Below, one piece after another: positions 1 through 8,593 of a stretch of DNA of 64,000 nucleotides (position 1 is its first letter; each line of letters starts with the position of its first letter). Position numbers and translations under genes: made by a program. The DNA is from Granulicella sp. (lineage in GTDB: Bacteria > Acidobacteriota > Terriglobia > Terriglobales > Acidobacteriaceae). The notes beneath the pieces are model-generated. The model saw nothing but the letters and a program-made list of their open reading frames with translations. It ran no database searches and was not told the origin of the DNA. The stretch spans positions 62,001 through 126,000 of the forward strand of contig JANXYX010000010.1 in NCBI GenBank assembly GCA_025408425.1, in the 5' to 3' direction.

Positions 1-689
1 CCGATGCGAAGGGGTGGGGTGGCGAGGCCGGTGAGGTAGGTGCCGGGGCTGAGGCGGTTTTCTCCGGTGACGAGGGCGTCGAGCCGTTCGAGCGAGAGGG
101 CGAGGTGGGCTCCGCGCTTGTCGTCGGCTACAGCGTGGATTTCGTCGACGATGACGGTGCGTACGCGGCGGAGGTGTTCGCGGGATTTGCCGGCGGTGAG
201 GAGGATATAAAGGGATTCAGGCGTGGTGACGAGGATGTGCGGCGGATTGCGGAGCATGGCGGCACGGTCTTTGGTGAGGGTGTCGCCGGTGCGGACGCCG
301 GTACGGATTTCCGTGGAGAGGTAGCCGCGTTCGAGGGCGAGTTGCTGGATCTCGCGGAGGGGCTGGTCGAGGTTTTTCTGGACGTCGTTAGAGAGGGCTT
401 TGAGGGGCGAGACGTAGACGACCTGGGTGCAGGGGGCGAGATTGCCGTCGATGGCCTGGCGGAGGAGCTGGTCGATGCAGACTAAGAATGCTGCGAGGGT
501 TTTGCCGGAGCCGGTGGGCGCGGAGATGAGTGTGGTCTGGTGGGCGAGGATGCTGGGCCAGCCGTGTGCCTGGGGTTCGGTGGGGGAGCCGAATTTGTTG
601 AGGAACCACTCGGCCGTGACAGGGTGCGCCCACGCGAGCGAGAGTGGGATGTCGATGGCGGCTGTAGGATCAACAGGAGCGGGCGGCAT
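1..689 (-). CDS. Lhr-family ATP-dependent DEAD/DEAH helicase, N-terminal part (cut by window edge)
   Basis: About 229 residues are visible and the frame stays open to base 1, so the C-terminal part lies outside the window. Seen in the translation: a Walker A motif APTGSGKT near residue 57, motif Ia SPLKAL near residue 91, TTPESL near residue 151, and a Walker B motif VDEIHA near residue 180. The order and wording of these motifs match the Lhr (large helicase-related) group of superfamily 2 helicases, which act on nucleic acids in repair or RNA metabolism. The ATG at 689 is the first start after in-frame stops. It lies about 60 bases downstream of kdsC on the same strand, so co-transcription is possible. 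Family call is firm; the exact Lhr subtype cannot be judged without the C-terminal domains. Confidence 0.88.
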   Translation of the reverse strand, partial: MPPAPVDPTAAIDIPLSLAWAHPVTAEWFLNKFGSPTEPQAHGWPSILAHQTTLISAPTGSGKTLAAFLVCIDQLLRQAIDGNLAPCTQVVYVSPLKALSNDVQKNLDQPLREIQQLALERGYLSTEIRTGVRTGDTLTKDRAAMLRNPPHILVTTPESLYILLTAGKSREHLRRVRTVIVDEIHAVADDKRGAHLALSLERLDALVTGENRLSPGTYLTGLATPPLRI

Positions 690-749
690 GGGGAGATTGT
701 AGCGCGGTTTTTCGCGCTTTGTTCGCCTAAGGGTATCCTGTTGCAACAA

Positions 750-1346
750 CTACATATTGCCGGTACCGATGTCGGCTGCTGCAGCAGCGGGGTTGTCGGC
801 GTCGAGGAATTGTTCGATGACATCGTCGAGGATTCCGCGGGCGTTAAGGATAAAGTCGATGGCGTCTCGACCTGCGCCTTTGCCGCCGGGATTTGGGGTG
901 ATGTAGTGAGCGACGGCTTTGATCTGCTGGCGGGCGTTGGCGGTTGCGATGGCGAGGCCGCAGAGGCGCATGACCCCGAGGTCGACGATATCGTCGCCGA
1001 CGTAGGCCAGTTCATCGATGGTGATGTTGGCTTTGGTGAGGATGTCATTGATGGCAGCCATCTTGTGGGACTGACCCTGGTAGACGAACTCCAACTTGAG
1101 GTCGTTGGCGCGGATGGCGACGGTGCGGGACTGGCGCTTGGTGATGACGCCGACCTTGATGCCACCGAGGCGGGCGAGGGTGATACCGAGGCCGTCGTGG
1201 GCGGTGAAACCTTTGACCTCAATGCCTTTCGCGTCGGGCGCGGAGCTTTCGGGGATCATGAAGATCTGGCCGTCGGTGAGGACGCCATCGACGTCGAAGA
1301 TGAGGACTTTGATCTTATTGGCGCGTGCTTCGGGGGTGAGACTCAT
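750..1346 (-). CDS. kdsC: 3-deoxy-D-manno-octulosonate 8-phosphate phosphatase (KdsC-like, HAD superfamily)
   Basis: A 198-residue HAD-superfamily phosphatase. The catalytic loop DVDGVLTDG starts at residue 18, with the two aspartates expected for the phospho-aspartate intermediate and acid/base. The later loop YVGDDIVD supplies the magnesium-binding acidic residues, and VITKRQS is the middle motif. Length and the DGVLTDG wording are typical of KdsC, which removes phosphate from KDO-8-P in lipopolysaccharide core synthesis in the cytoplasm. A small capless HAD phosphatase of another specificity cannot be fully excluded. No clear Shine-Dalgarno sequence precedes the ATG at 1346. Instead a perfect inverted repeat (1353-1396) begins only seven bases upstream of the start, which may affect translation. 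Confidence 0.85.
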   Translation of the reverse strand: MSLTPEARANKIKVLIFDVDGVLTDGQIFMIPESSAPDAKGIEVKGFTAHDGLGITLARLGGIKVGVITKRQSRTVAIRANDLKLEFVYQGQSHKMAAINDILTKANITIDELAYVGDDIVDLGVMRLCGLAIATANARQQIKAVAHYITPNPGGKGAGRDAIDFILNARGILDDVIEQFLDADNPAAAAADIGTGNM

Positions 1347-1814
1347 ACATTCATCATAGCTGGGTGGACTGAGGGTTCAGGCCACCCAGCTATGATTTTG
1401 CTGGCAAACTAGCGCAAGTGACCTGGGATCCATTGCACTCCCTGGCCGTCCCACCGATGACGACCGGGTTACCACATCCAGCCGGGATGGTCGCAGGGGC
1501 GGACAGGAATGACTTCGCGTGGTGGGCGCGGCGGGCCAATATGAATGAAGATTTGAGCGTATGCAATACCTGTAGCGAGCAAGAGACTGCAGAAGAGGTG
1601 CGGGAGTTTTCTTCATGAGGGGCTGCCTCCATGCGAATGCTGCCCCGTTATGACGTGATTTTGGACGAAGAAATTACGGTGGGCGTTTGCGCCGAATAGG
1701 GTGAGACGATTGAGGCCTCAGACAGAGGACGCAAGTCCTAGTCGAGCCTGCAAAGAGCGAAAGGCCCCAGTGAACTGGGGCCCTTCGGTTGCTTCGAATC
1801 TCGGGTGTCGCGGA
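1347..1814. other. Intergenic region without a supported gene; perfect inverted repeat at 1353-1396
   Basis: No open frame here resembles a protein family. The left part holds a 15-bp perfect inverted repeat (arms 1353-1367 and 1382-1396, 14-base loop) next to the kdsC start; read on the plus strand it is followed by TTTTG. The right part holds the terminator of the cold-shock gene. The stretch 1400-1740 shows nothing I recognise. Confidence 0.6.
1750..1782 (-). terminator. Rho-independent terminator of the cold-shock gene
   Basis: An 8-bp GC-rich stem (GGCCCCAG and CTGGGGCC, loop of four bases, 1763-1782) is followed on the minus strand by a T-rich stretch. It lies about 30 bases past the stop codon of the cold-shock gene. 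Confidence 0.8.
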
Positions 1815-2018
1815 CTAGAGGGGCTGGATGTTGGCAGCCTGCTTGCCTTTTGGACCGGTGGTGATATCGAAGGAGACGCGCTGACCCTCTTGCAAGGACT
1901 TGAAGCCGCTCGAATTGATTGCAGAGTAATGCGCGAAGAGATCCTCGCCGCCGTCTTCCGGTGTAATGAAGCCAAAACCCTTTGCGTCGTTAAACCATTT
2001 TACTGTTCCGTTTGCCAT
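1815..2018 (-). CDS. Cold-shock protein (CspA family)
   Basis: A 67-residue single cold-shock domain protein that binds single-stranded RNA or DNA. It shows GTVKWFND at residues 4-11, the RNP1-type motif KGFGFITP at residues 13-20, and DLFAHYSAI, an RNP2-type motif with His in the usual FVH position, from residue 27. The start at 2018 was chosen because the protein then begins MANGTVKWF, as in the family, and because AGGAG sits four to five bases upstream. An upstream in-frame extension to 2273 is not family-like. It has its own terminator, so it is probably monocistronic. Confidence 0.95.
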   Translation of the reverse strand: MANGTVKWFNDAKGFGFITPEDGGEDLFAHYSAINSSGFKSLQEGQRVSFDITTGPKGKQAANIQPL

Positions 2019-2133
2019 GATGCTCCTACTTTCGGGCGATGATGTTTCGCCGGTAACTCTAATGGTAGCAGGATAGGGCGATGGGTGCATTAAAATTACG
2101 ACGGGCAAAATAGTTGCTGGACAGAGAGGCAAA

Positions 2134-2772
2134 TCAATGCCTGGTTGAGCAGGGGAACTCGAACACCAAACCGGCGACCGGAAGTACCACATTGAAGAGT
2201 TTAGCCTTGATATCACGTTGAAAATAGACGCGTCCCCGGATAACTTCGCCAGGAGGCAAGGCAGTGACCTCAAGGTGCTTCTGAGCGGCTTCTCGCTCTT
2301 CCGATTCTTTTGGGGTGACTTCTTTTGCTAAGGCTTCTGGGGCGGGGGACGCTTCAGGAGGCGAGGCTGTGGGGGTGAAAGAGGGGCCAGGTCTGGTTGC
2401 TTTCTGCGCCGGCAGGGGCGAGATGGGGAGGTTCTGGAGTTCGGCCGGTGGCACGTAAGGAAGCACCTTGGGCCTGGGGGAGATGACCTCTACGCGGAAG
2501 TCCTGGGGGGAGAGATTCTGTGAGATGCCGGTGTTGTTCTCGATACTGACGTCCGCACGGGTGTAAGCACCTTCGTCCGAGATGGAGACCATGACGATGA
2601 ACCTATCGGTTTGCAGGACCCTATAACTGCGCCCAAACACGATTTTGCTGGAGCAACGGGAGTCCTGGTTGCAGGTGATGACATTGTCGTTGAGGGTGGG
2701 GATTCTTGCTGCGAGGGTGAGGGTGGAGGATCCGGCCAAGAGCAGGACAGATGCGATTGCATGGATCTTCAT
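2134..2772 (-). CDS. Secreted hypothetical protein with a proline-rich middle
   Basis: I do not recognise the family. The protein is about 212 residues long when started at the ATG at 2772, which has GAGGG eight bases upstream; a GTG at 2787 is also open but has no ribosome-binding site. A signal peptide is visible ([18 protein letters not shown], cleavage near LAA). Residues 25-110 look like a beta-rich domain with two cysteines (CNQDSRC) close together. The middle is rich in Pro, Ala and Ser, and the C-terminal part contains [13 protein letters not shown], a wording seen in envelope beta domains. It probably acts in the periplasm or outer envelope. The neighbours give no hint of function. 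Confidence 0.7.
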   Translation of the reverse strand: MKIHAIASVLLLAGSSTLTLAARIPTLNDNVITCNQDSRCSSKIVFGRSYRVLQTDRFIVMVSISDEGAYTRADVSIENNTGISQNLSPQDFRVEVISPRPKVLPYVPPAELQNLPISPLPAQKATRPGPSFTPTASPPEASPAPEALAKEVTPKESEEREAAQKHLEVTALPPGEVIRGRVYFQRDIKAKLFNVVLPVAGLVFEFPCSTRH

Positions 2773-3016
2773 GATGTGGGCCCTCACTGCTGCAACAGTG
2801 TGCTGAGGCTAGCGAGGGGGTATCTCCGAAGCCATCCCACTTTAGTGTTAGAGATAAGCCAAAGAGCCAGACAAGCCGGGCTGGAGGGACAGGACCGAGG
2901 CTCGAAGCCGACGGTATTTCTCTGGAGCCTCAGGGCGTTGTTTTAGCCGGCAGACTTGATTGAGGCGGTAGAGTAGTAGCGTTGCAGATTACATAACGAA
3001 GGTGCGCCCAGACTTT

Positions 3017-4714
3017 ATGTCAAAGAACCTTTTTAGCCCGAGCAGCTACGGCCGATTTCTGATTTTAATCGCAGGTCTTGGTGGGCTACTGTATGGGATC
3101 GACGTTGGCATCATCGCGGCGGCACTGCTGTATTTGAGCAAGACAATCAGCCTGACGCTGGAGCAGACGTCGATTATTGTGGCGGCTGTACTGGGCGGGA
3201 GCATGTTTTCGTCACTCGTGGCCGGGGTGCTGGCAGACTGGCTAGGCCGGAAGATGATGATGATCGTCAGCGGGCTGATGTTTGTGGCAAGCGTTGGATT
3301 GATCGTAGTGTCGCAGGGCTTTGTCCCGCTGTTCTGTGGACGACTGCTGCAGGGTGCGAGTGGCGGGGTGATCGCAGTGGTAGTGCCGCTTTATCTGGCG
3401 GAGACACTGGGTGCAAAGAATCGCGGGAAGGGGACCGCGATCTTTCAGTTCATGCTGACTTTTGGAATTGTGATCGCTTCAGTTACAGGTTGGTTCTATA
3501 CACAGCAGGCGGAGCGGGCGATTGCCGCTGCAGGGGGGAATGCGGCACTGATTCGGATTGCGCAAGACCATGCATGGCGCGGGATGTTTCTGGCTGTGAT
3601 CTATCCGGGAGTCGCGTTTTTTCTGGGAGCGTGCGTGCTGAGCGAGACCCCTCGATGGCTGGTTCGACATGAGCGGCGTAAACAGGCGCTCATAGCTCTG
3701 CGACGCACAGCCGACGAGCTGGACGCGGAGCGGGAGCTGCGGGAGATTGAGGTTCTGGCTGGCGAAGAGAGTTTGGGGACGACGACTAAGAGCTCGGGCT
3801 CTCTGCTGCAACGAAAGTATGTGGTTCCGTTTGTGCTGGCCTGCGTCATTCTGGCATTCAATCAGGCTACGGGAATCAACTCGGTGCTTGGTTTCCTGGT
3901 GATCATTCTGAAGCAGGCGGGCATGTCAGCGAGTCGCGCGACACAAGGGGATGTAGCAGTTAAGGTGTTGAACTGCGTGATGACGATTATGGCAGTTGCG
4001 CTGGTCGACAAGAAGGGACGGAAGTTTCTGCTGAAACTGGGGACCGGTGGCATCATCGTGGCTCTGTTGAGTGCGGCCCTGCTGTTTCACGAATTTGAAT
4101 CGGAACGAGGTGATGTTGCCGCCAAGGTGCAAACAGCGATGACTGGAAACGCAATCGTTCTACCGGTGGACGAGGCTCATCTGGGCGTGGCCGTTGATGG
4201 TCGGCCGATGGCACTGACGGTACTGTATTCGCAGGGTGGCGGCGACAGGGTGATTACGGTGCTGAGCAATGATCGTGATCCGGTACTGAAGATATCGCCA
4301 GATGCGAAAGATGCCGGAGCGCCCTTGACGATCAAGCGGGCGCTGTATGGTCCGGTGCCAACGGAGATGACGGGCTGGTTGATCACGGCTTGCCTGGGAT
4401 TGTTTATTGCTTCTTACTCAGCGGGGCCGGGTGTGGTGGTGTGGCTGGCGCTATCGGAGTTGATGCCAACGCGGATCCGGTCGACTGGGATGGGAATTGC
4501 GCTGCTGCTGAATCAGGGAGTTTCTACGCTGATAGCCGCGGTGTTTTTGCCGGTGGTCGGACGCTACGGATACTATGCGATGTTTGTATTCTGGGCAGGC
4601 TGCACGGTGATCTACTTCTTGACTGCGGCCTTCTTCCTGCCCGAGACGAAAGGTAAGACACTAGAAGAAGTTGAGAAGTACTTTGACAAGAGCGCGCCAG
4701 AGATGGCGGTCTGA
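3017..4714 (+). CDS. MFS sugar porter (SP family) with a large periplasmic insertion
   Basis: A 565-residue twelve-helix transporter of the sugar porter family in the inner membrane, importing a sugar most likely with protons. Seen: GLLYGIDVGII in helix 1, ADWLGRK in the loop after helix 2, PLYLAE in helix 4, PRWLV after helix 6, and the family end signature PETKGKTLEEVE. Unusual is a soluble insertion of roughly 95 residues (about residues 350-445), following FHEFESE, between two late helices, which makes the protein longer than the usual 450-480. A GTG at 3002 is an alternative start, but the ATG at 3017 gives the usual short N-terminus. A GH20 hexosaminidase follows 40 bases later, so amino-sugar oligomers or monomers are a likely substrate (inference). 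Confidence 0.88.
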   Translation: MSKNLFSPSSYGRFLILIAGLGGLLYGIDVGIIAAALLYLSKTISLTLEQTSIIVAAVLGGSMFSSLVAGVLADWLGRKMMMIVSGLMFVASVGLIVVSQGFVPLFCGRLLQGASGGVIAVVVPLYLAETLGAKNRGKGTAIFQFMLTFGIVIASVTGWFYTQQAERAIAAAGGNAALIRIAQDHAWRGMFLAVIYPGVAFFLGACVLSETPRWLVRHERRKQALIALRRTADELDAERELREIEVLAGEESLGTTTKSSGSLLQRKYVVPFVLACVILAFNQATGINSVLGFLVIILKQAGMSASRATQGDVAVKVLNCVMTIMAVALVDKKGRKFLLKLGTGGIIVALLSAALLFHEFESERGDVAAKVQTAMTGNAIVLPVDEAHLGVAVDGRPMALTVLYSQGGGDRVITVLSNDRDPVLKISPDAKDAGAPLTIKRALYGPVPTEMTGWLITACLGLFIASYSAGPGVVVWLALSELMPTRIRSTGMGIALLLNQGVSTLIAAVFLPVVGRYGYYAMFVFWAGCTVIYFLTAAFFLPETKGKTLEEVEKYFDKSAPEMAV

Positions 4715-4754
4715 AGCCTTTGCAGGACCCAGAAGTGAAAGGATCATAACTGAC

Positions 4755-6896
4755 ATGCATTCCAGCAACGGTGGACACGCGACGAGTACTGCATCGCGAC
4801 GGCAGCACGTGGAACTTGGCAGCGCTATTAATTTTCGGTGCAAACGGACATTGCGTCTGTTTCGCTATGTTGCGATGGTTGTCTGTATTCCAACGATGGC
4901 GACTCAAGGGCAAAACATGGCTGGAAATTTCGCGAATACTCTGCTGCCTGCCGCAAGCACGCTCCGAGTGGGGGTGGGCTATTTGCCGATGGGTGCTTCC
5001 TTCTCGGTGGGTTTGAGTGGGTATCGGGATGGGCGTCTGGAGAGAGCTACTCAGCGGATGATTGGGCGGCTGGAGTATGAGTCTGGGAACCCGATTCCCC
5101 GGGACTTGGTGCGTGATGCCTGGGCGGCGGTGATGGTGGTTGACGTCCGTGGTCAAGGGCAGATGGTGCAGGGACTGGAAGAGGATGAGTCGTACTCCGT
5201 GCAGGTGACTGGTGAGCGGCTGACGCTGCGGGCGGCTACTGTTGTGGGTGCTTTGCGCGGTATGGAGACGGTGCTGCAGCTGGTGCAACACCGCGATGGG
5301 AAGGCTGTCTTTCCGGTGGTGAGCATCGACGATGCTCCGCGGTTCCGTTGGCGTGGACTGATGATCGACTGTGGCCGACACTTCGAGCCGGTTCCGGTGA
5401 TTGAGCGGACGCTGGATGGAATGGCTGCGGTGAAGCTGAACGTGTTCCATTGGCACCTCTCGGATGACCAGGGGTTTCGGGTGGAGAGCAAGCGGTTCCC
5501 GAAGCTGCATGGGATGGGATCGGATGGTTTGTACTACACGCAGGAGCAGGTGAAGGAAGTTGTGGCTTATGCGTATGACCGCGGGATTCGGGTTGTGCCT
5601 GAGTTCGATATGCCGGGACACGCGACGAGCTGGTTTGTGGGTTATCCGGAGCTGGCTAGTGCGGAAGGACCGTATGAGGTAAAGCGGGTGTTTGGCATCC
5701 ATGATGCTGCGATGGATCCTACTCGACCAAGTGTGTATGAGTTCCTGGATGCGTTTGTGGGAGAGATGACGACGCTGTTTCCGGATGCGTACTTCCACGT
5801 TGGGGGCGATGAGAGCAATGGCAAGCAATGGCGCGCGAGCGAGCGGATTCAGGCGTTCATGCGTGTGCATGGACTGAAGGACACGGACGCTTTGCAGGCT
5901 TACTTCAACCAGCAGTTGTTGAAGATACTGGTGAAGCATCATCGGCAGATGGTTGGTTGGGATGAAGTGCTGAATCCTGCTTTGCCGAAGGATGTTGTGG
6001 TGCAGTCGTGGCGGGGCGTGAAGTCGCTGGGGGATGGAGCGCGGCAGGGATATCGCGGGCTGCTTTCGGCTCCTTACTATCTGGATGGAATGAAGAGTTC
6101 TGCGACGCATTATGCGGCTGATCCTTTGCCGGAAGGAATGACGGAGGCTGGGCTGGGGCTTGGTGGCGAGATCTGCATGTGGGGCGAGCAGATTGACGGG
6201 CAGACGATCGACTCGCGGCTGTGGCCACGGAGCGCGGCGCTTGCGGAGCGATTCTGGTCGCCGCGTGAGGTGCGCGATGAGAATGACATGTACCGCCGGC
6301 TGGGGGTGGAGTCGGTGCGGCTGGAAGCGCTGGGGTTGACGCATCTCTCGGGGCCGCAAGCTATGGTGCGGAGCCTGGCGGGGGAGCCGAATCCGGTGTT
6401 GCTGGAGCGGCTGGCGGCGGTGGTGGAGCCGGTGAGCTTTGGGGAGCGGTACGATACGCAGCAGACGAGCCAGTTGACTCCGCTGGATCGTCTGGTGGAT
6501 GCGGTGGTGCCTGATCCACCTTCGCGGCAGCGGATTGCGGGGCTGGTGGATGGGTTGATCGCCGATCCGCAGCACCAGGCGGGACGGGCAGAGCTGGAAC
6601 GGATGTTCCGTGACTGGGTCGCTGTGTCTCCCGGGCTGGATGCGATGGTGGCGGGATCGGCGCGGCTGGCGGATGCGGAGCCGAGGGTGAAGCAGTTGGC
6701 GGAGGCTGGTGCGATTGGGCTGGAGGCGCTGGGTTATCTGGATGCGGGAAGGACGGGGACAACGGACTGGCGGGAGCGGCGGTTGGGGTCTCTGACCGAG
6801 GCGGAGAAGCCGGCGGCGCTGGTGCGATTCACGTTTCTGCCGAGTTTGCGGAAGCTGGTGATGGCGGCGGCACCGGAGGGTTCCGGTAAGTCGTAG
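4755..6896 (+). CDS. Beta-N-acetylhexosaminidase, GH20
   Basis: A 713-residue exported glycosidase that releases terminal N-acetyl-glucosamine or -galactosamine. A positively charged start and a hydrophobic stretch (YVAMVVCIPTMA) suggest a signal peptide or anchor. The GH20b-like domain comes first, then the TIM barrel from RWRGLMIDCGRHF, with FHWHLSDDQGFR and PEFDMPGHA. The catalytic pair Asp352-Glu353 sits in HVGGDES. After the barrel there are about 180 residues of helical extension. The start at 4755 avoids overlap with the transporter gene and has AAAGGA upstream. The adjacent sugar porter suggests a two-gene amino-sugar scavenging unit (chitin, peptidoglycan or glycoprotein glycans). 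Confidence 0.92.
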   Translation: MHSSNGGHATSTASRRQHVELGSAINFRCKRTLRLFRYVAMVVCIPTMATQGQNMAGNFANTLLPAASTLRVGVGYLPMGASFSVGLSGYRDGRLERATQRMIGRLEYESGNPIPRDLVRDAWAAVMVVDVRGQGQMVQGLEEDESYSVQVTGERLTLRAATVVGALRGMETVLQLVQHRDGKAVFPVVSIDDAPRFRWRGLMIDCGRHFEPVPVIERTLDGMAAVKLNVFHWHLSDDQGFRVESKRFPKLHGMGSDGLYYTQEQVKEVVAYAYDRGIRVVPEFDMPGHATSWFVGYPELASAEGPYEVKRVFGIHDAAMDPTRPSVYEFLDAFVGEMTTLFPDAYFHVGGDESNGKQWRASERIQAFMRVHGLKDTDALQAYFNQQLLKILVKHHRQMVGWDEVLNPALPKDVVVQSWRGVKSLGDGARQGYRGLLSAPYYLDGMKSSATHYAADPLPEGMTEAGLGLGGEICMWGEQIDGQTIDSRLWPRSAALAERFWSPREVRDENDMYRRLGVESVRLEALGLTHLSGPQAMVRSLAGEPNPVLLERLAAVVEPVSFGERYDTQQTSQLTPLDRLVDAVVPDPPSRQRIAGLVDGLIADPQHQAGRAELERMFRDWVAVSPGLDAMVAGSARLADAEPRVKQLAEAGAIGLEALGYLDAGRTGTTDWRERRLGSLTEAEKPAALVRFTFLPSLRKLVMAAAPEGSGKS

Positions 6897-7180
6897 CTCC
6901 TGAGGGGGGTACCCCCCTGGGGGATACCCCTGGCTAAGTTGCTTGTTTACTTAGATTTGCGAAAATGGCTGTTGCTAACGTATTGGAAACAGGGAATTTA
7001 GAGGTAAATATTAGGCATCATTGGGGTTAGTGGCGGGGTGGCGGTTTTTAGCCGCCGTAGGGGTCGCCTTGCTCGCAGATCTGTGCTTCGTAGACGAGTT
7101 GGGCGTCGTTGGAAGGCGGTGTTGGACATTGGTGGAACCCTGCTCTCTTTGCTGGCTGGAGTGGTGCGTTAAAAAGTGAT

Positions 7181-7220
7181 GGCTGCAGCGGGTGGGATGC
7201 CCGTGCAGCCTTATTTGTTC
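7181..7220. terminator. Hairpin terminator between convergent units
   Basis: The arms GGCTGCA-(G)-CGGG and CCCG-TGCAGCC form a stem with one bulged base (7181-7210). TTATTTGTT follows on the plus strand and CTTTTT on the minus strand, so it could end both the GH20 unit and the SnoaL unit. Confidence 0.6.
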
Positions 7221-7344
7221 TCTGTATTAATTGTACCGAGTTGGAGATAACTAACAGGCACATTTTTTCCGGTGGGATTGAGCAGGCTGGGCGCGGGTTT
7301 TGTGGGTTTTCCAGAGCGCGGGGGGCTTGACAGGATTCTGGGTA

Positions 7345-7423
7345 GAGCGGTTCGCTACGCGAATGCCCACTCATGCGGTGAGGCTGCATGAATGGGGCAC
7401 CCGGCGAAGGATGGGGCACCCGG
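7345..7423. repeat. Dispersed REP-like repeat, copy 1 of the GGGGCACCC family
   Basis: Bases 7345-7405 align with 8533-8593 over about 60 bases with roughly four in five identical. The tail ATGGGGCACCCGG occurs twice here and again, exactly or nearly, near 8284, 8321 and 47838. Function unknown; such palindromic repeats are commonly spread by RAYT transposases. Confidence 0.7.
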
Positions 7424-7437
7424 GGTGGCCGGTGGGT

Positions 7438-7851
7438 TCAGGCGGAGGCGAGACGGTGATAGAGGAGGGTCATGTCCATGTAGTTCCAGGCTTCGTTGAT
7501 CTTGTCTCCTTTGTAGTGGACGAAGGAGGAGCCGGGGAGGGTGACTTGTTTTCCGGTGGCGGCTAGCTCAGGGGTGCTGCCGGTGTGGGTGAGGGTGGCG
7601 GTCCAGCGGGTGGCGACTCGGTCTCCGTCGACGAGGATCTCTTCGAGGTGGATGTGGATGTTGGAGAACTGCTGGCGAAAGGGGTGGTAGAGGGTTTTGA
7701 AGCCGGCAGGGCCGATGAGGTCGGAGTCGGGTTGGGGGACTCCGCGGGCGTGGCCCTGGGGGTGGAAGAGTTCGTCGATGGCGGAGTCGCTGCCGTTGTT
7801 CCAGACTTCTTCGAACCAGCGGGTGATGAGGGCTTTGTAGTCGTGGGACAT
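7438..7851 (-). CDS. SnoaL-like polyketide cyclase / ester cyclase family protein
   Basis: A 137-residue protein of the SnoaL-like cone-shaped alpha+beta barrel family (NTF2-like fold). Typical traits are the N-terminal YKALITRWFEEVWNNG, then DELFHPQ, FRQQFSNIHIHLEEILVDGDRVATRW in the middle strands, and INEAWNYMD near the end. Members bind small hydrophobic molecules or act as cyclases, hydratases or isomerases; the sequence does not say which. The product is cytoplasmic, without a signal peptide. It starts 32 bases after the stop of the upstream small hypothetical gene on the same strand, so the two probably form an operon. Confidence 0.85.
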   Translation of the reverse strand: MSHDYKALITRWFEEVWNNGSDSAIDELFHPQGHARGVPQPDSDLIGPAGFKTLYHPFRQQFSNIHIHLEEILVDGDRVATRWTATLTHTGSTPELAATGKQVTLPGSSFVHYKGDKINEAWNYMDMTLLYHRLASA

Positions 7852-7883
7852 GCGGTTCTCCTGTGTGCGGATGGAGTGGCGGA

Positions 7884-8123
7884 TCAGGGGAGGTGGTGAC
7901 GCTTCAGGTACTCTTCGAGGGTGTTGAGGCCGGCGTTGGCGAGGAGATGGCCGAGGGTATCGGTGTCTTCGTAGCCGGGGGCGAAGTGGAGGCCGTAGAG
8001 GCGGCGGAGTTCGCGGATGAGGGTGCTGGTGCGGGCGCGATACTCGGCGTTGGTTTCAGTTTCGGGGTTGGTGGGGTACAGGTCGTCGTCTTCGGTGGGG
8101 AGTGGATCGGGAGAGTTAGGCAT
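7884..8123 (-). CDS. Small conserved-looking hypothetical protein
   Basis: A 79-residue, acidic, helical cytoplasmic protein that I do not recognise. The start at 8123 is supported by AGGAGA six bases upstream; the much longer open frame reaching 8558 runs through dispersed repeats and is not credible. The C-terminal half (LIRELRRLYGLHFAPGYED onward) looks like paired helices. It is followed closely by the SnoaL-like gene. The promoter must lie in the repeat-rich stretch upstream. Confidence 0.65.
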   Translation of the reverse strand: MPNSPDPLPTEDDDLYPTNPETETNAEYRARTSTLIRELRRLYGLHFAPGYEDTDTLGHLLANAGLNTLEEYLKRHHLP

Positions 8124-8334
8124 GTGGGTTCTCCTTTGCCGTGCTCGTCGGAGGTGAGGCGGACGGTAGTGGGAGTGTATTACAGATGGGGGGTGGTGGG
8201 CTGTGAGATGTGGATGGATTGATGGTAAGTAGAGGATGGTGGGTCGAGCTTGTACCGTCCCACCCTTCGCAAAAACGCGAAGGATGGGGCACCGGAGCTT
8301 TATTGGTTGGGTGAGGGTGGGGCACCCGGCAGAT

Positions 8335-8384
8335 GGTGGTGAGGAAGAAGGTGCCTTGCGTGGCGGTTCTCTGCGGGATTGCCT
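8335..8384 (-). pseudogene. Relic of the 5-prime end of a REP-associated tyrosine transposase gene
   Basis: Bases 8335-8400 match 42134-42201, which is the start and leader of the intact RAYT gene, at most positions. In this copy the ATG has become CAG (8382-8384), and after about 17 codons the similarity stops and other repeats follow. It is therefore a remnant left with its REP unit. Confidence 0.75.
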
Positions 8385-8430
8385 GGGGGTAGTGTATGGG
8401 CTGGGGAGCGGCGGGGAGAGACGAGAGGCG

Positions 8431-8504
8431 AGCCTTCGGCAGAGCGGTGTCCGCCTGCGGCGGGGCGGCTTATTGGCACGCCTGAAGGCGTGCCCTTCCG
8501 TGGT
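8431..8504. repeat. REP unit, copy A (RAYT-linked)
   Basis: It begins AGCCTTCGGCAGAGCGG and contains the perfect hairpin GGCACGCC-TGAA-GGCGTGCC at 8475-8494. The whole unit is near-identical to 42234-42305 beside the intact transposase. The position relative to the transposase start is the same in both copies. Confidence 0.85.
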
Positions 8505-8532
8505 GGTTGGAGTTTGTGGAAGGGTGAGAGCA

Positions 8533-8593
8533 GAGTGGTTCGCTGCGCGAAGGCCCACCCATGCGATACGACTGCATCAATGGGACACCCGGC
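8533..8593. repeat. Dispersed REP-like repeat, copy 2 of the GGGGCACCC family
   Basis: Aligns with 7345-7405 over the full length, including GGTTCGCT-CGCGAA at the start (a short inverted repeat) and a CACCCGGC end. Confidence 0.7.

Larger units (their letters stand above)
6897..7437. other. Repeat-bearing intergenic region, no supported gene
   Basis: Directly after the GH20 stop lies a run of G/C palindromes (around 6904-6930, core GGGGGTACCCCC). A bidirectional terminator-like hairpin is at 7181-7220. From 7345 to 7423 there is a dispersed repeat related to 8533-8593, ending in two copies of ATGGGGCACCCGG (7392 and 7411). None of the open frames resembles a protein. Confidence 0.65.

Noticed and set aside
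540..1412. Long plus-strand frame of 290 codons over kdsC and its surroundings
   Set aside because: It is the reverse shadow of kdsC and the helicase gene; its acidic, low-complexity translation matches no family while the minus-strand reading does.
4524..6575. 683-codon minus-strand frame opposite the GH20 gene
   Set aside because: Arg/His/Pro-rich shadow of a high-GC gene; the plus-strand product has full GH20 motifs.
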